A stretch of DNA of 64,000 nt, taken from Caldicoprobacter guelmensis. Its GTDB lineage: Bacteria; Bacillota; Clostridia; Caldicoprobacterales; Caldicoprobacteraceae. Shown piece by piece: positions 8,821 to 16,892 of the stretch. The position numbers and the translations under genes are program-made. Each line of letters starts with the position of its first letter. Positions within the stretch are counted from its first letter, which is position 1. Below the pieces are notes generated by a model that ran no database searches, had not been told where the DNA came from, and saw nothing but the letters and a program-made list of their open reading frames with translations. The stretch is from positions 124,001-188,000 of the forward strand of contig NZ_JAFBDW010000005.1 in the NCBI RefSeq assembly GCF_016908415.1, in the 5' to 3' direction.

Positions 8821-9983
8821 TGAAGGTTAGGCTAAATTTTATCTCACCTTTTGTAGTGGGTGGTATAAAACTGGTATCAAATTACATTGAAAGCATAGAT
8901 TACATACCAGGAAATGTAATAAGGGCAGCCCTTGCAAGATACATACTTAACAATTGTCATTACTATGACCCTGATGAAGTGGTCACGATAGATGGTATAC
9001 AAAAGAAAAACTGGGTGTATTTTAAAGACAAACCTCGGTGTAGCGATTGCAAGTTGCAAACTCTTTGCCAAAAGCTGGGCGATATAAGAATTTCATTTTT
9101 CTATCCTAAAGACACAATGGTCATTCCGTCTACTTTGATGATGTGCAAGATGGATCCGCACCATGGTTTTGTAGACAGGCTTATACAACAGCCTAGATGT
9201 GCCAAATGTGAAGGAGGTAGAGGCAGAGTAGAGTTTGTATCGGGTTTATTAAAAGATGGTAAAAAATACAACGTGGTCAAAAGCTTTGTTACCAGAACGG
9301 CTATAAACAGGTATACCGGTACTGCAAAGGATGGCTCACTTTATTCGCTGCTAGCCGTTTCAGCCACTTTGCAAGACCAAAACACGGGATATGAGGAGAA
9401 CGTCTTTGAAGGTCAAATTTTGGGATTGACGCCGCAGGAGTTGAGCATCATAGATGAACTGAGGATTGGGAAATACACATCGGTAGGCTTGGGCAGATGC
9501 AATGTTACGGTAATGGATGAAAAAATGGATACCCCTGATGTAAGTAAGGTTATTCAGTCATTAAAGGAGTTTGATGCCCAATATAAAAGAAACAACGGTA
9601 TAAATGATGATGGTTGCAGGTATTTTGCTATCAAGTTTATATCGGATGCTAAATTGGATTTTGGGTTTGCCGATGTAAATGAATATATGTCTACCGACCA
9701 ATACAAAGCGGTGTGGTTAAAAGCACTTGGCATCAATTTGGATGTACAAGTAGAAAAAGTGTATGCAGAAGTCTTTAACTTCAGAGGGTATGATACATCA
9801 AAAGTAGGAGAGGACAAGCGTGAACAGCCCGTTCACATGGTCGAGAAGGGTAGCGTGATAGTTTTTAAGACACATCTTGCATTTGATAAAGTTATAGACT
9901 ATTTCGGTTCTCTAGAGGGATTTGGACAAGATACCGATAATGGATTTGGGAAGTTTGACTACCACTTTGGGGGTGTATGTTAA
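8820..9983 (+). CDS. csx10: Csx10-like RAMP (Cas5 group), type III-D marker
   Basis: 387 residues. The N-terminus MKVRLNFISPFVVGG followed by YIPGNVIRAALARYIL is the Cas5-group/Csx10 start. Cysteine pairs CSDCKLQTLC and CAKC suggest bound zinc, and VTRTAINRYTGTAKDGSLY followed by GKYTSVGLGRC is the second conserved RAMP block. Csx10 caps the 5' tag end of the crRNA in type III-D complexes together with Cas10. The long C-terminal part (after about residue 240) contains another RAMP-like loop, GFGQDTDNGFGKF, so the protein probably has two ferredoxin-like folds. ATG 8820 overlaps the previous stop (TGATG) and follows GGAGGAGGT. The next gene begins right after its stop. This gene is the main reason for calling the locus III-D-like. 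Confidence 0.85.
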   Translation: MKVRLNFISPFVVGGIKLVSNYIESIDYIPGNVIRAALARYILNNCHYYDPDEVVTIDGIQKKNWVYFKDKPRCSDCKLQTLCQKLGDIRISFFYPKDTMVIPSTLMMCKMDPHHGFVDRLIQQPRCAKCEGGRGRVEFVSGLLKDGKKYNVVKSFVTRTAINRYTGTAKDGSLYSLLAVSATLQDQNTGYEENVFEGQILGLTPQELSIIDELRIGKYTSVGLGRCNVTVMDEKMDTPDVSKVIQSLKEFDAQYKRNNGINDDGCRYFAIKFISDAKLDFGFADVNEYMSTDQYKAVWLKALGINLDVQVEKVYAEVFNFRGYDTSKVGEDKREQPVHMVEKGSVIVFKTHLAFDKVIDYFGSLEGFGQDTDNGFGKFDYHFGGVC

Positions 9984-10322
9984 ATGATTGAGATGTTACT
10001 GAGTTTTGTAGAGGAGCTGGGGAAGAATGCGAGTTTTTGGCAAAGGAATGGCGAAATAGGTAGTAATAATATAAGAAAATTGGCCACTATGGCTGCTAAT
10101 GCCAGTTGTTACAAGGAGTTTAAGCTGTTTATGGAATACAAAAAAGGTAAGGGTAATGGCTGGGACAAGCCATTTTCCAATAATAAAGCGCTTGCGGATG
10201 TGGTAATAGAATATATGGATAGAATATATGAAAAATGCAATAAGGATGACAAGGAAGCTTTGAAAGAAATCAGCAGGTTTTTCGGCTATCTATATTGGAA
10301 GCTGAGGGCACTTAAAAGATGA
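9984..10322 (+). CDS. Cas11-type small subunit of the type III effector
   Basis: A 112-residue, basic, all-helical-looking protein between csx10 and a Csm3-like gene, which is where small subunits (Csm2/Cmr5/Cas11) occur. The middle has NNIRKLATMAANASCYKEF and the C-terminus LKEISRFFGYLYWKLRALKR, an aromatic-basic end common in Csm2-like subunits. Small subunits line the belly of the complex and contact the crRNA-target duplex. The start follows the csx10 stop with no gap. The family call rests mostly on size, composition and position, because these proteins are poorly conserved. Confidence 0.75.
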   Translation: MIEMLLSFVEELGKNASFWQRNGEIGSNNIRKLATMAANASCYKEFKLFMEYKKGKGNGWDKPFSNNKALADVVIEYMDRIYEKCNKDDKEALKEISRFFGYLYWKLRALKR

Positions 10323-10337
10323 AGGGGGATGAAGCCT

Positions 10338-11108
10338 GTGATGCTTCTTGATAGGTTTTATAATAAATACATCGTAAAAGGCATTTTGCTGGCTGAGACG
10401 CCTATACATATAGGTTCCAGCGGTGAGAGTTTAGACCCAGTGCAGGTAGACAATTCGGTTATAAAGGATAGCAATGGGAAGCCATATATTCCAGGCAGTT
10501 CTCTCAAAGGCGTGCTGAGGAGTTACCTTGAGACGTTGCTATCAAGTGGAATAGATGAAAGGTTTAAAGCTTGTTTGATAGTCAATGACCCATGCCTAGG
10601 TAACAAAGAGCAGCTTGATGAGATAAAAAATATACAGGAGTCGGTTAAAGCCAATCATGATGCCGATCGCATAATTGCAGAAGAGATATACAAGCGGCTG
10701 TGTACTGTGTGCAGGATTTTTGGTAATCCATACTTTGCTTCCAAGCTGACAGTGAACGATTGCCACCTTAAAGGGGATGCCCACCTTAGCATACGAGATG
10801 GCGTGGGGATAGACAGGGATACAGGGACGGCTGCTGATAAGAAGAAATATGACTTTGAGCAGGTGGATGCTGGAGCTCGGTTTGAGTTTTACATGTCAGT
10901 GGATAATTTGGAGCCAGAACACGAGGATATTTTAAAGCTTATATTGAAGGTGCTGGAGAGCGGACAATTAAGGGTGGGAGGTAAAACCTCTGTAGGTTTG
11001 GGTTGCATAAGGTTAACCGAAACTAAGGTATACAAAATAGAACAGCATAACCTCAGAAGCTATCTCATGCAAGGCTTGAAGGAAGAAATGAGGTGGCAGT
11101 ATGTTTAG
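10338..11108 (+). CDS. Cas7-group RAMP (Csm3/Csx7-like) with likely catalytic Asp
   Basis: About 257 residues. The N-terminal block TPIHIGSSGESLDPVQVDNS followed by IKDSNGKPYIPGSSLKGVLRS matches Csm3 closely, including the Asp in VDN (about residue 38) that lines up with the Csm3 aspartate needed for cutting target RNA every six bases. CTVCRIFGN is the zinc-type motif, GIDRDTGTAADKKKYDFEQV the central block and RVGGKTSVGLG the C-terminal loop. I predict a backbone subunit that cuts target RNA. GTG 10338 and ATG 10341 are best placed relative to AAGGGGG at 10322-10328; ATG 10329 abuts that site. Its end overlaps the next gene by eight bases. Confidence 0.9.
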   Translation: MMLLDRFYNKYIVKGILLAETPIHIGSSGESLDPVQVDNSVIKDSNGKPYIPGSSLKGVLRSYLETLLSSGIDERFKACLIVNDPCLGNKEQLDEIKNIQESVKANHDADRIIAEEIYKRLCTVCRIFGNPYFASKLTVNDCHLKGDAHLSIRDGVGIDRDTGTAADKKKYDFEQVDAGARFEFYMSVDNLEPEHEDILKLILKVLESGQLRVGGKTSVGLGCIRLTETKVYKIEQHNLRSYLMQGLKEEMRWQYV

Positions 11109-11934
11109 AAAGTTATACAATGAAGCTATCATATCATTTGAGCTAAAAACTGTAAGCCCCCTGTTTATCAGGTCAGGACGCGAGGACCAGCTTGACCCTG
11201 CAGCGGCCGACAATACATTTATTACCATGTACAAGGACGGGAAGCTGGTACCGGTTATGCCGGGTTCGTCTTTAAAAGGGGTTTTCAGAAGCTGTGCCGA
11301 ACAACTGTTGCCAGGCAGCTGTGATATATTTAGAGCCCCCTGTGCTCAAAGAATCAGGCAAGAAGAACGCAGCGCAAGTCAACGACTGCAAGATGCGGAG
11401 TTCTCTATAGGGAAGGAACGGTATAAACTCAGCTGCCCGGCATGTAAGCTGTTTGGCTCAACCGTATTGAAGAGCCGTATATATTTTAACGATGCTTACC
11501 CCGTGGGGAATTACCGGATAGGCTCTCGTGCATCGGTAGCAATAGACCGCATAACAGGAGCAGCGAGAGGAGGGGCGCTCTACGAATTTGAATATGTAGA
11601 GGATGCTGTATTTAAATGCAGTATATCCCTTAAAAACTTCTTCAGATGGCATATCAAGCTGCTGTGTGAAATATTTGACAGAATTGACCAGGGGTTGGTG
11701 GTTTTTGGGGGGCTTACTTCCAAAGGTTTTGGACAGATGAAGGTTCAGAATTTGGCCATGATGGCGCGATACTATAGCAAGGCTGTTGAAGCAAAAGATT
11801 ATGTTGATAAGGGGTTTTATAAAGAAAAGTGGATAGAAGGCCGCGAAACGGTATTGGCTTTGCTAAAAGATGTGTCCATTAATGACCATAACGTGTTACA
11901 AGGATGTGATCTTGAATATGATAAAATCTTATGA
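11101..11934 (+). CDS. Second Cas7-group RAMP (Csm3/Csx7-like) with likely catalytic Asp
   Basis: 277 residues, clearly a paralogue of the preceding gene. It has SPLFIRSGREDQLDPAAADN with Asp at about residue 37 in the Csm3 catalytic position, then PVMPGSSLKGVFRSCAE, the zinc-type motif CPACKLFGS, ASVAIDRITGAARGGALYEFE and the loop VFGGLTSKGFGQ. It should occupy another backbone position and cut the target RNA at its own site. ATG 11101 lies inside the 3' end of the previous gene, with GAGGTGG just upstream. The last 17 bases overlap the start of the next RAMP gene, so expression is likely coupled. Confidence 0.9.
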   Translation: MFRKLYNEAIISFELKTVSPLFIRSGREDQLDPAAADNTFITMYKDGKLVPVMPGSSLKGVFRSCAEQLLPGSCDIFRAPCAQRIRQEERSASQRLQDAEFSIGKERYKLSCPACKLFGSTVLKSRIYFNDAYPVGNYRIGSRASVAIDRITGAARGGALYEFEYVEDAVFKCSISLKNFFRWHIKLLCEIFDRIDQGLVVFGGLTSKGFGQMKVQNLAMMARYYSKAVEAKDYVDKGFYKEKWIEGRETVLALLKDVSINDHNVLQGCDLEYDKIL

Positions 11935-12742
11935 TTTTGTACCTTTTTTGAAGTGTAAAGTTTACCATGGAAACGGTAATCTGGAGGGGCGCATTTTAAT
12001 TAGAGTAAAGGTTTTGACGCCCGTCCATATATTTTCCGGCCATTTCAGGGTCCAGGATAATGGAAAAATCTATAGAGAATTTATAAAAACAAACGGTAGA
12101 CCTATAATTCCGGGGACAAGCTTTAAGGGGTGTATTAGAACCATCGCAGAGAGCGTGTCTTATAGCTGCTTGCAAACCTCTTTACCGCATGAAAAACTAC
12201 CAACCGACAAACGGCATGACGGACAGCATAAATGTATAATATGCGATATGTTTGGGGGCATGGGTAATAAGAGCAAGATACGATTCAGTGACCTTGTGGC
12301 TGTGAACTACAAAACCGAGGTTAGGGGTATACCTAGGAGTTTTCGGCCTCACCCGGAGAGTAATTATTATATGGAGAATGGCAAGTATAAGGGATATAAG
12401 TTTTACAAACATGGAATAAATGGGATTCAACCATCGGGTCCCATCTTGTGTGAGTTTGTAAATGCAGGGTCAGAGTTTGAAGGAGAGGTTATATATAGAG
12501 GCTTAACCGATGAACAGGTAAGGCTTTTGTGCTTTGCCTTGGGTTTAAGCGGTGACATTCAGCCTAAGATTGGCTATGGGAAGCCCTATTTTTACGGCAG
12601 CATTGAAATAAATTCACAGCCTGAGTGGGCTGATAAGGCACGGGAATACGTTAGTGAATGCGACGATGAAGTGAGGAAAAACATAAGCGCTCTTATAAGA
12701 ATATTGAACTACAGCAATGCATTGAAGTCATATGAGGGATAA
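11918..12742 (+). CDS. RAMP protein resembling the TIGR03986 group, no catalytic Asp seen
   Basis: About 274 residues. RAMP blocks are TPVHIFSGHFRVQDNG, GRPIIPGTSFKGCIRTIAES, the zinc-type motif CIICDMFGGMG and, near the C-terminus, ALGLSGDIQPKIGYGKPYFY. The latter, with YKGYKFYKHG in the middle, resembles the TIGR03986 CRISPR RAMP group. The residue before the IPG loop that is Asp in Csm3 is not acidic here (YREFIKTNGR), so cleavage is unlikely and a structural or end-capping role is more probable. The start is uncertain: ATG 11918 lies 13 bases after AAGGA and TTG 11912 lies seven bases after it; both overlap the upstream gene. Confidence 0.85.
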   Translation: MIKSYDFVPFLKCKVYHGNGNLEGRILIRVKVLTPVHIFSGHFRVQDNGKIYREFIKTNGRPIIPGTSFKGCIRTIAESVSYSCLQTSLPHEKLPTDKRHDGQHKCIICDMFGGMGNKSKIRFSDLVAVNYKTEVRGIPRSFRPHPESNYYMENGKYKGYKFYKHGINGIQPSGPILCEFVNAGSEFEGEVIYRGLTDEQVRLLCFALGLSGDIQPKIGYGKPYFYGSIEINSQPEWADKAREYVSECDDEVRKNISALIRILNYSNALKSYEG

Positions 12743-12841
12743 ATGGCAATTATATGCTGGAACATTGATCTTGATGGGTTAACGGAGGGAAGCTTCATGA
12801 TGTGCTCAGCGCTATACAAGAGGCCGATATACGAGGGGTGA
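12743..12841 (+). CDS. Possible 32-residue peptide inside the effector operon
   Basis: An ATG directly follows the TAA of the upstream RAMP gene and opens a 32-codon frame that ends just before the next gene, filling the gap between them. A GAGGG lies five bases before the ATG, and GGAGGGA precedes internal in-frame ATG codons at 12797 and 12800. The peptide begins MAIICWNIDLDGL and ends ALYKRPIYEG. I recognise no family. It may be a real coupled micro-protein, the relic of a longer gene, or chance; its exact fit between two genes is the only support. Confidence 0.3.
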   Translation: MAIICWNIDLDGLTEGSFMMCSALYKRPIYEG

Positions 12842-12846
12842 TCAAA

Positions 12847-13485
12847 ATGTCAAAGGGTAAAGAAGAGTTATTAATTTGTGCCGAACACGCCGCTGATTAT
12901 ATAATAAAGTCAGGGAGTACGGGTTTTGTGAGCTTTATACTTGATATGATAAATTTGGTACGAGAGGGAGATAAGCCTGAGGGCGAAAAGTTACAGCATT
13001 TTTATAAGATGTTGTATGATGTGCGGAATTCTAACTTGGAGATGCTAGGAGGGGGACGAAGCCTTAAAGAAGCCTATAGCAGTTTTATCGATGGATTCTT
13101 GAAAATATCGAAGAAGTCTTCATCTAAATATGAGATGAATAATGGAGAGTTTGGGGAATTAAACTTAAACGAGCTGTATTACGTTTTTGGCTGGGTTAGG
13201 CGTTTGGTGAAAGCTCAAGAACCTAAAGTACGCAACAATCGTGAACATGATGTTGGGCCCTCAATGGGCCACAAGGGAAGCGTTGGCGGTGCCAGACAGC
13301 AAAGGGAGTCTGAGGGGAGCTCTGCCGATGTTCTACGGCCGTCTGGGAGGCATGGGAGAGGGTCTAGGGATGCTCGGACTACACAGCCTAATACCCAACA
13401 TGGCAGAGATACACAGGGGGATAGCGGTATGTTTAATACTCAGATGCAGGAGCAGTTGAAAAAACTCAAGCGAGAAATGAAATAA
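12847..13485 (+). CDS. Unrecognised protein closing the type III operon, helical head and disordered polar tail
   Basis: About 212 residues. The first 130 look helical and end with LNELYYVFGWVRRLVKAQEP, which resembles the aromatic-basic end of the small subunit encoded at 9984-10322 (EISRFFGYLYWKLRALKR). Residues from about 135 onwards are low in hydrophobics and rich in Arg, Gly, Ser, Gln and His, and look disordered, ending with a short basic helix QEQLKKLKREMK. GAGGGG precedes ATG 12847 at good distance. It sits where III-D loci carry accessory genes such as csx19, but I cannot match it to that family. A second small subunit with an RNA-binding tail is one possible reading. Confidence 0.7.
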   Translation: MSKGKEELLICAEHAADYIIKSGSTGFVSFILDMINLVREGDKPEGEKLQHFYKMLYDVRNSNLEMLGGGRSLKEAYSSFIDGFLKISKKSSSKYEMNNGEFGELNLNELYYVFGWVRRLVKAQEPKVRNNREHDVGPSMGHKGSVGGARQQRESEGSSADVLRPSGRHGRGSRDARTTQPNTQHGRDTQGDSGMFNTQMQEQLKKLKREMK

Positions 13486-13539
13486 TTGCTTTTAAAATTC
13501 AAGGATCGTGTAAGAAAAGCAAAAAAGGAGGCAAAGAAG

Positions 13540-14496
13540 ATGCGATATAAAAAACTTGGGAAGAGTGACCTTGTAGTTTCGGTGGTAGGTTTAGGGACCT
13601 GGGCGATTGGGGGAGATTTCTGGGGCAGTGTGGATGATAAGCTCTCCATTGAAACCATACAGAGAGCGATAGATTGCGGTATAAATCTCATAGACACAGC
13701 TCCGGCGTATGGCAATGGCCACGCTGAACGCATTGTGGGGGAAGCCATAAAAGGAAGGCGAGATAAGGTGATTATTGCAACCAAGTGTGGAATTGTCCGT
13801 GAGGGACCACGTTTTATACGCAATTTAAAGCCCGAATCCGTAAGGAAAGAAATTGACGAGTCCCTGAGACGCTTGGGCGTTGATGTGATAGACCTGTACC
13901 AGATCCATTGGCCCGACAGAAATACACCTCTGGAAGATACAGTGAACGAGCTGGTTAAACTGAGACAGGCTGGCAAGTTTAGGTATCTCGGTGTTTCCAA
14001 CTTTGACAGAAAACTTATGGAAGAGATTACGTCTTTAACAGAGGTTGTCAGCCTGCAGCCGCATTATTCCTTGTTGGAAAGAAGTATAGAAAGAGATGTG
14101 TTGCCTTTCTGTCGAGAAAAAGGGATTGGCGTATTGACGTACGGTTCACTGGGAGGAGGCATCCTAACCGGTAAATTTAAAGAAAAGCCTGAGTTCGAAA
14201 AAGGTGACAACAGGGATAAATTTTATCCGTTTTTCCACGAACCCTTATGGAGTAAAGCTATGCAGTTGGTGGATGTGCTGAGGGGAATTGCAGAAGAGGT
14301 GAGCAAGCCTGTGTCACATGTGGCCATCAACTGGGTAAATCAGCAGGAGGGTGTGACCACGGCTTTGGTGGGAGCTAAAACCCCTGAACAAGCCGAGCAA
14401 AATGCAGGAGCGGGTGAGTGGGAACTGTCTGAAGAGCAGATGAAACGGATTGAGGAGGCTTACAGAAAGATATTTGGTCCTGATAATGCTAATTAA
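13540..14496 (+). CDS. Aldo/keto reductase
   Basis: 318 residues with a full AKR barrel. The catalytic tetrad is visible: Asp and Tyr in LIDTAPAYGNGHAE, Lys in IIATKCGI and His in QIHWPD. The C-terminal ALVGAKTPEQAEQN segment fits the NAD(P)-binding loop of the IolS/AKR11-like group. It should reduce an aldehyde or ketone (or oxidise a sugar alcohol) with NAD(P)H in the cytoplasm; the substrate is not evident. AAAAAAGGAGG is eight bases before ATG 13540. It follows the CRISPR operon in the same direction, 54 bases on, but is a different functional unit and ends at a strong terminator. Confidence 0.93.
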   Translation: MRYKKLGKSDLVVSVVGLGTWAIGGDFWGSVDDKLSIETIQRAIDCGINLIDTAPAYGNGHAERIVGEAIKGRRDKVIIATKCGIVREGPRFIRNLKPESVRKEIDESLRRLGVDVIDLYQIHWPDRNTPLEDTVNELVKLRQAGKFRYLGVSNFDRKLMEEITSLTEVVSLQPHYSLLERSIERDVLPFCREKGIGVLTYGSLGGGILTGKFKEKPEFEKGDNRDKFYPFFHEPLWSKAMQLVDVLRGIAEEVSKPVSHVAINWVNQQEGVTTALVGAKTPEQAEQNAGAGEWELSEEQMKRIEEAYRKIFGPDNAN

Positions 14497-14575
14497 ATGG
14501 GTATTATAAAGGAAGGGAAAGTAACGTTATTATAAAAGGGATAAAGGAGTCCGTTGGCTTGGACAATTTAAGATT

Positions 14576-14617
14576 AGAGGAGAGCACTCACTGCTTATCG
14601 TGAGTGCTCTCCTCTTT
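14576..14617 (+). terminator. Rho-independent terminator after the aldo/keto reductase gene
   Basis: A perfect 16-bp stem (14576-14591 with 14600-14615) closes an 8-base loop and runs into a short T tract. It closes the rightward transcription unit. The reverse-strand dehydrogenase gene ends at 14693, so the hairpin also separates converging units. Confidence 0.9.
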
Positions 14618-14692
14618 TATCGAAAAAGTATACAAAAAGACTCCAATTCTTGAAACTACCTTTTTCTAAGGTGATTGGTAACTCACAATATA

Positions 14693-16051
14693 TTATACAA
14701 GTGCAAGGTTTATTATCTTTTTTACTTTCTCTTCCAAAAAGCCCAAATCATCTGCTAGGCGAAGGATGGTATAGTGGGGGCGGATTTCTTTGGCATAAAG
14801 CAGGGCTTCTTCCATCAAATTTTGTTCTATGCCCAGAGCCTGAGGGGTAAAATTGGCACCTGCCCTCTGCAGCCATTCCTTCACTGTATCGAGTCGGGGT
14901 ACCGATGAAAGTAATGGCTTGAGGTGAGTTTCCCATTTTTCTTTGATGTTGTGTAGTCTCCGCTCATAAACAACCGAATCCCAGTTTTGCCTGTCGTTTA
15001 AGCCTATTACCTCTTGTGCAATAGGGCCGAATACTTCCTTTATCTTTTGGCACCATTCTTCATAGGGAATTTTCGTTTTCACTAATTGCTGAATGTCTAT
15101 GTTTTTGGGATCCAGGGATGCCAGCTCGTTATACAGTGCCACCGTATAAAGTACGGCCAGTCCAACCTTTGTGCCGTGGAGAAGTGGCTGGCGTCCTTCC
15201 ATAAAGTATTTCATCTCAATATAGTGGGATATGTGATGCTCGCTGCCCGAAGCCGGCCGGGAGTTGCCCACCATCATCATGGCTACGCCCGACAGGATGA
15301 GAGCTTCCATGAGGGCTTGTATGCCTTCAGACTTTCTTTGGGCTATTTGAGATGCTTTTGAAACGACTTCCTCCAGAGCGCTTTGTACCATGTTTTTAGC
15401 TACAGGACACAGCCTTTCTTCCGCCAGGATGACGCCCAGTTGCCAGTCGGCCAGTGAGGTGACCTTGCCCAGTATGTCGCCAAACCCAGCCAGTATCATA
15501 TCATCCGGTGCCGAGCACAGCATATCGATGTCTGCTATTATTGCGAGTGGGTGGACGGTGATGTAGGTACGCTTGAATCCGTTTATGAGCAAGGGAGACA
15601 CGGTGGAAGCATAACCGTCCATTGAAGGGGCAGTGGCAAATACGATATAGGGCTTACCTGTCCTGTGGCTGATAAAGCGCGTTAAGTCGTTTATAGTGCC
15701 TGAACCCACTGCTATCAAGAAGTCCATTGACGGTTCAAATTCCAGCAGTATTTGTGTTATGGCGCTCTCATCTGGTATTACCATGGGTTTTTGATTAAGC
15801 AGGCATACCTTTATATCGTATCCATTGTTCGAGAGCACCTCTGATATGCGCTTGCCTGCAAATTTCCAAGTATTGTCGTCGCATACCATGAGGCCACGTT
15901 TTCCTAGCTTTTCGCTGTCCAATATTGAAGGGACCCCTTCTTCCGCGTTTTGTTTTATTACCACGTGTTTTAGGGGTACTGCATGTTGTACGCCGCATTT
16001 GCAGTGAAATGAAGAGCCAAACATATCTTTATATGATGATAGTATGGACAT
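14693..16051 (-). CDS. egsA: Glycerol-1-phosphate dehydrogenase (AraM/EgsA family)
   Basis: 452 residues of the iron/zinc-alcohol-dehydrogenase fold. The NAD(P)-binding region shows AVGSGTINDLTRFISHRTGKPY, followed by ATAPSMDGYAS, and later HHISHYIEMK and LHGTKVGLAVLYTV, which supply the metal-binding His residues of the AraM group. The enzyme interconverts dihydroxyacetone phosphate and sn-glycerol-1-phosphate, the archaeal-type stereoisomer. In Bacillus, araM sits in the arabinose operon; here the gene is alone and convergent to its neighbour. On the reverse strand AAGGAGAG precedes the ATG at 16051. Closely related 3-dehydroquinate-synthase-like enzymes are a less likely alternative. Confidence 0.88.
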   Translation of the reverse strand: MSILSSYKDMFGSSFHCKCGVQHAVPLKHVVIKQNAEEGVPSILDSEKLGKRGLMVCDDNTWKFAGKRISEVLSNNGYDIKVCLLNQKPMVIPDESAITQILLEFEPSMDFLIAVGSGTINDLTRFISHRTGKPYIVFATAPSMDGYASTVSPLLINGFKRTYITVHPLAIIADIDMLCSAPDDMILAGFGDILGKVTSLADWQLGVILAEERLCPVAKNMVQSALEEVVSKASQIAQRKSEGIQALMEALILSGVAMMMVGNSRPASGSEHHISHYIEMKYFMEGRQPLLHGTKVGLAVLYTVALYNELASLDPKNIDIQQLVKTKIPYEEWCQKIKEVFGPIAQEVIGLNDRQNWDSVVYERRLHNIKEKWETHLKPLLSSVPRLDTVKEWLQRAGANFTPQALGIEQNLMEEALLYAKEIRPHYTILRLADDLGFLEEKVKKIINLALV

Positions 16052-16325
16052 TTTTGGGTTCTCTCCTTCTTAAGATTTTATGTTTAAATCCATTTTACAT
16101 CACAGTGCTGTATGTTACAACTCGGTGAAGCATTTTTTTATAAATCATCTTCACTTAAATATAATGTGCTGGTAATTTATGGGATAGAGCTAATTATTGA
16201 TACTAAAGCCATCAATAATATTTAACAATTTTTAGCACAGAACAAACCGCCTTTTGCTTGAAAAAAACCATATGCACTGCTATAATAAACAAACAACACA
16301 CATATACAAAAGGGGTCATGTCAAT

Positions 16326-16889
16326 ATGAATAGGGATGATAAGTGGAAGAAGATGCAAAAGCTATTTTTTGTTTTTTTCCGCATAGGGGCATTCACGTTT
16401 GGCGGTGGACTGGCCATGATTCCCTTCATAAAAAGGGAAATTGTGGACAGCAATCACTGGATTGAAGAAGAGGAAATCGTTGATATATTTGCCATGGTGC
16501 AGTCTGTCCCTGGGGTAATTGCGGTGAATTCGGCCATATTTGTCGGTTATCGTATAGCCGGGATATGGGGAGCGTTGGCCTCTGCTATAGGGGTTGTGCT
16601 GCCATCATTTATAGTTATCTCCGTCATTGCGCTTTTCTTTTCTAGCTTCAAAAGCATACCAGTAGTTGCAAACGCCTTTGAAGGAGTGAGCGCCGGCGTG
16701 GTGGCCCTTATTATAACGGCACTGGTTCAGCTTATCAAGCCCAGTATAAAGGACGAGTATGGGTGGACAATTGCTGTCTTCGTGTTTGCCATAATGAGTT
16801 TGACCAACATAAGCGCCATATATGTGCTTTTAGCGTCGGCTGTAGTAGGGATAGTCATAAGCTATATAAAAAAGAGAAGGGAAGCATGA
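16326..16889 (+). CDS. Chromate transporter, half-size CHR protein A
   Basis: About 188 residues forming one CHR domain. It has the N-terminal motif FFRIGAFTFGGGLAMIPFI, followed by VQSVPGVIAVNSAIFVGYRI and GVVLPSFIVISVIALFF, with about six membrane segments. Short-chain CHR proteins come as adjacent pairs that insert in opposite orientations and together do the work of one long ChrA, exporting chromate or sulfate-like anions. AAGGGGT is about ten bases before ATG 16326. The partner gene starts four bases after this stop. True substrate is unknown; many clostridial pairs are annotated by family only. Confidence 0.92.
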   Translation: MNRDDKWKKMQKLFFVFFRIGAFTFGGGLAMIPFIKREIVDSNHWIEEEEIVDIFAMVQSVPGVIAVNSAIFVGYRIAGIWGALASAIGVVLPSFIVISVIALFFSSFKSIPVVANAFEGVSAGVVALIITALVQLIKPSIKDEYGWTIAVFVFAIMSLTNISAIYVLLASAVVGIVISYIKKRREA

Positions 16890-16892
16890 AGC

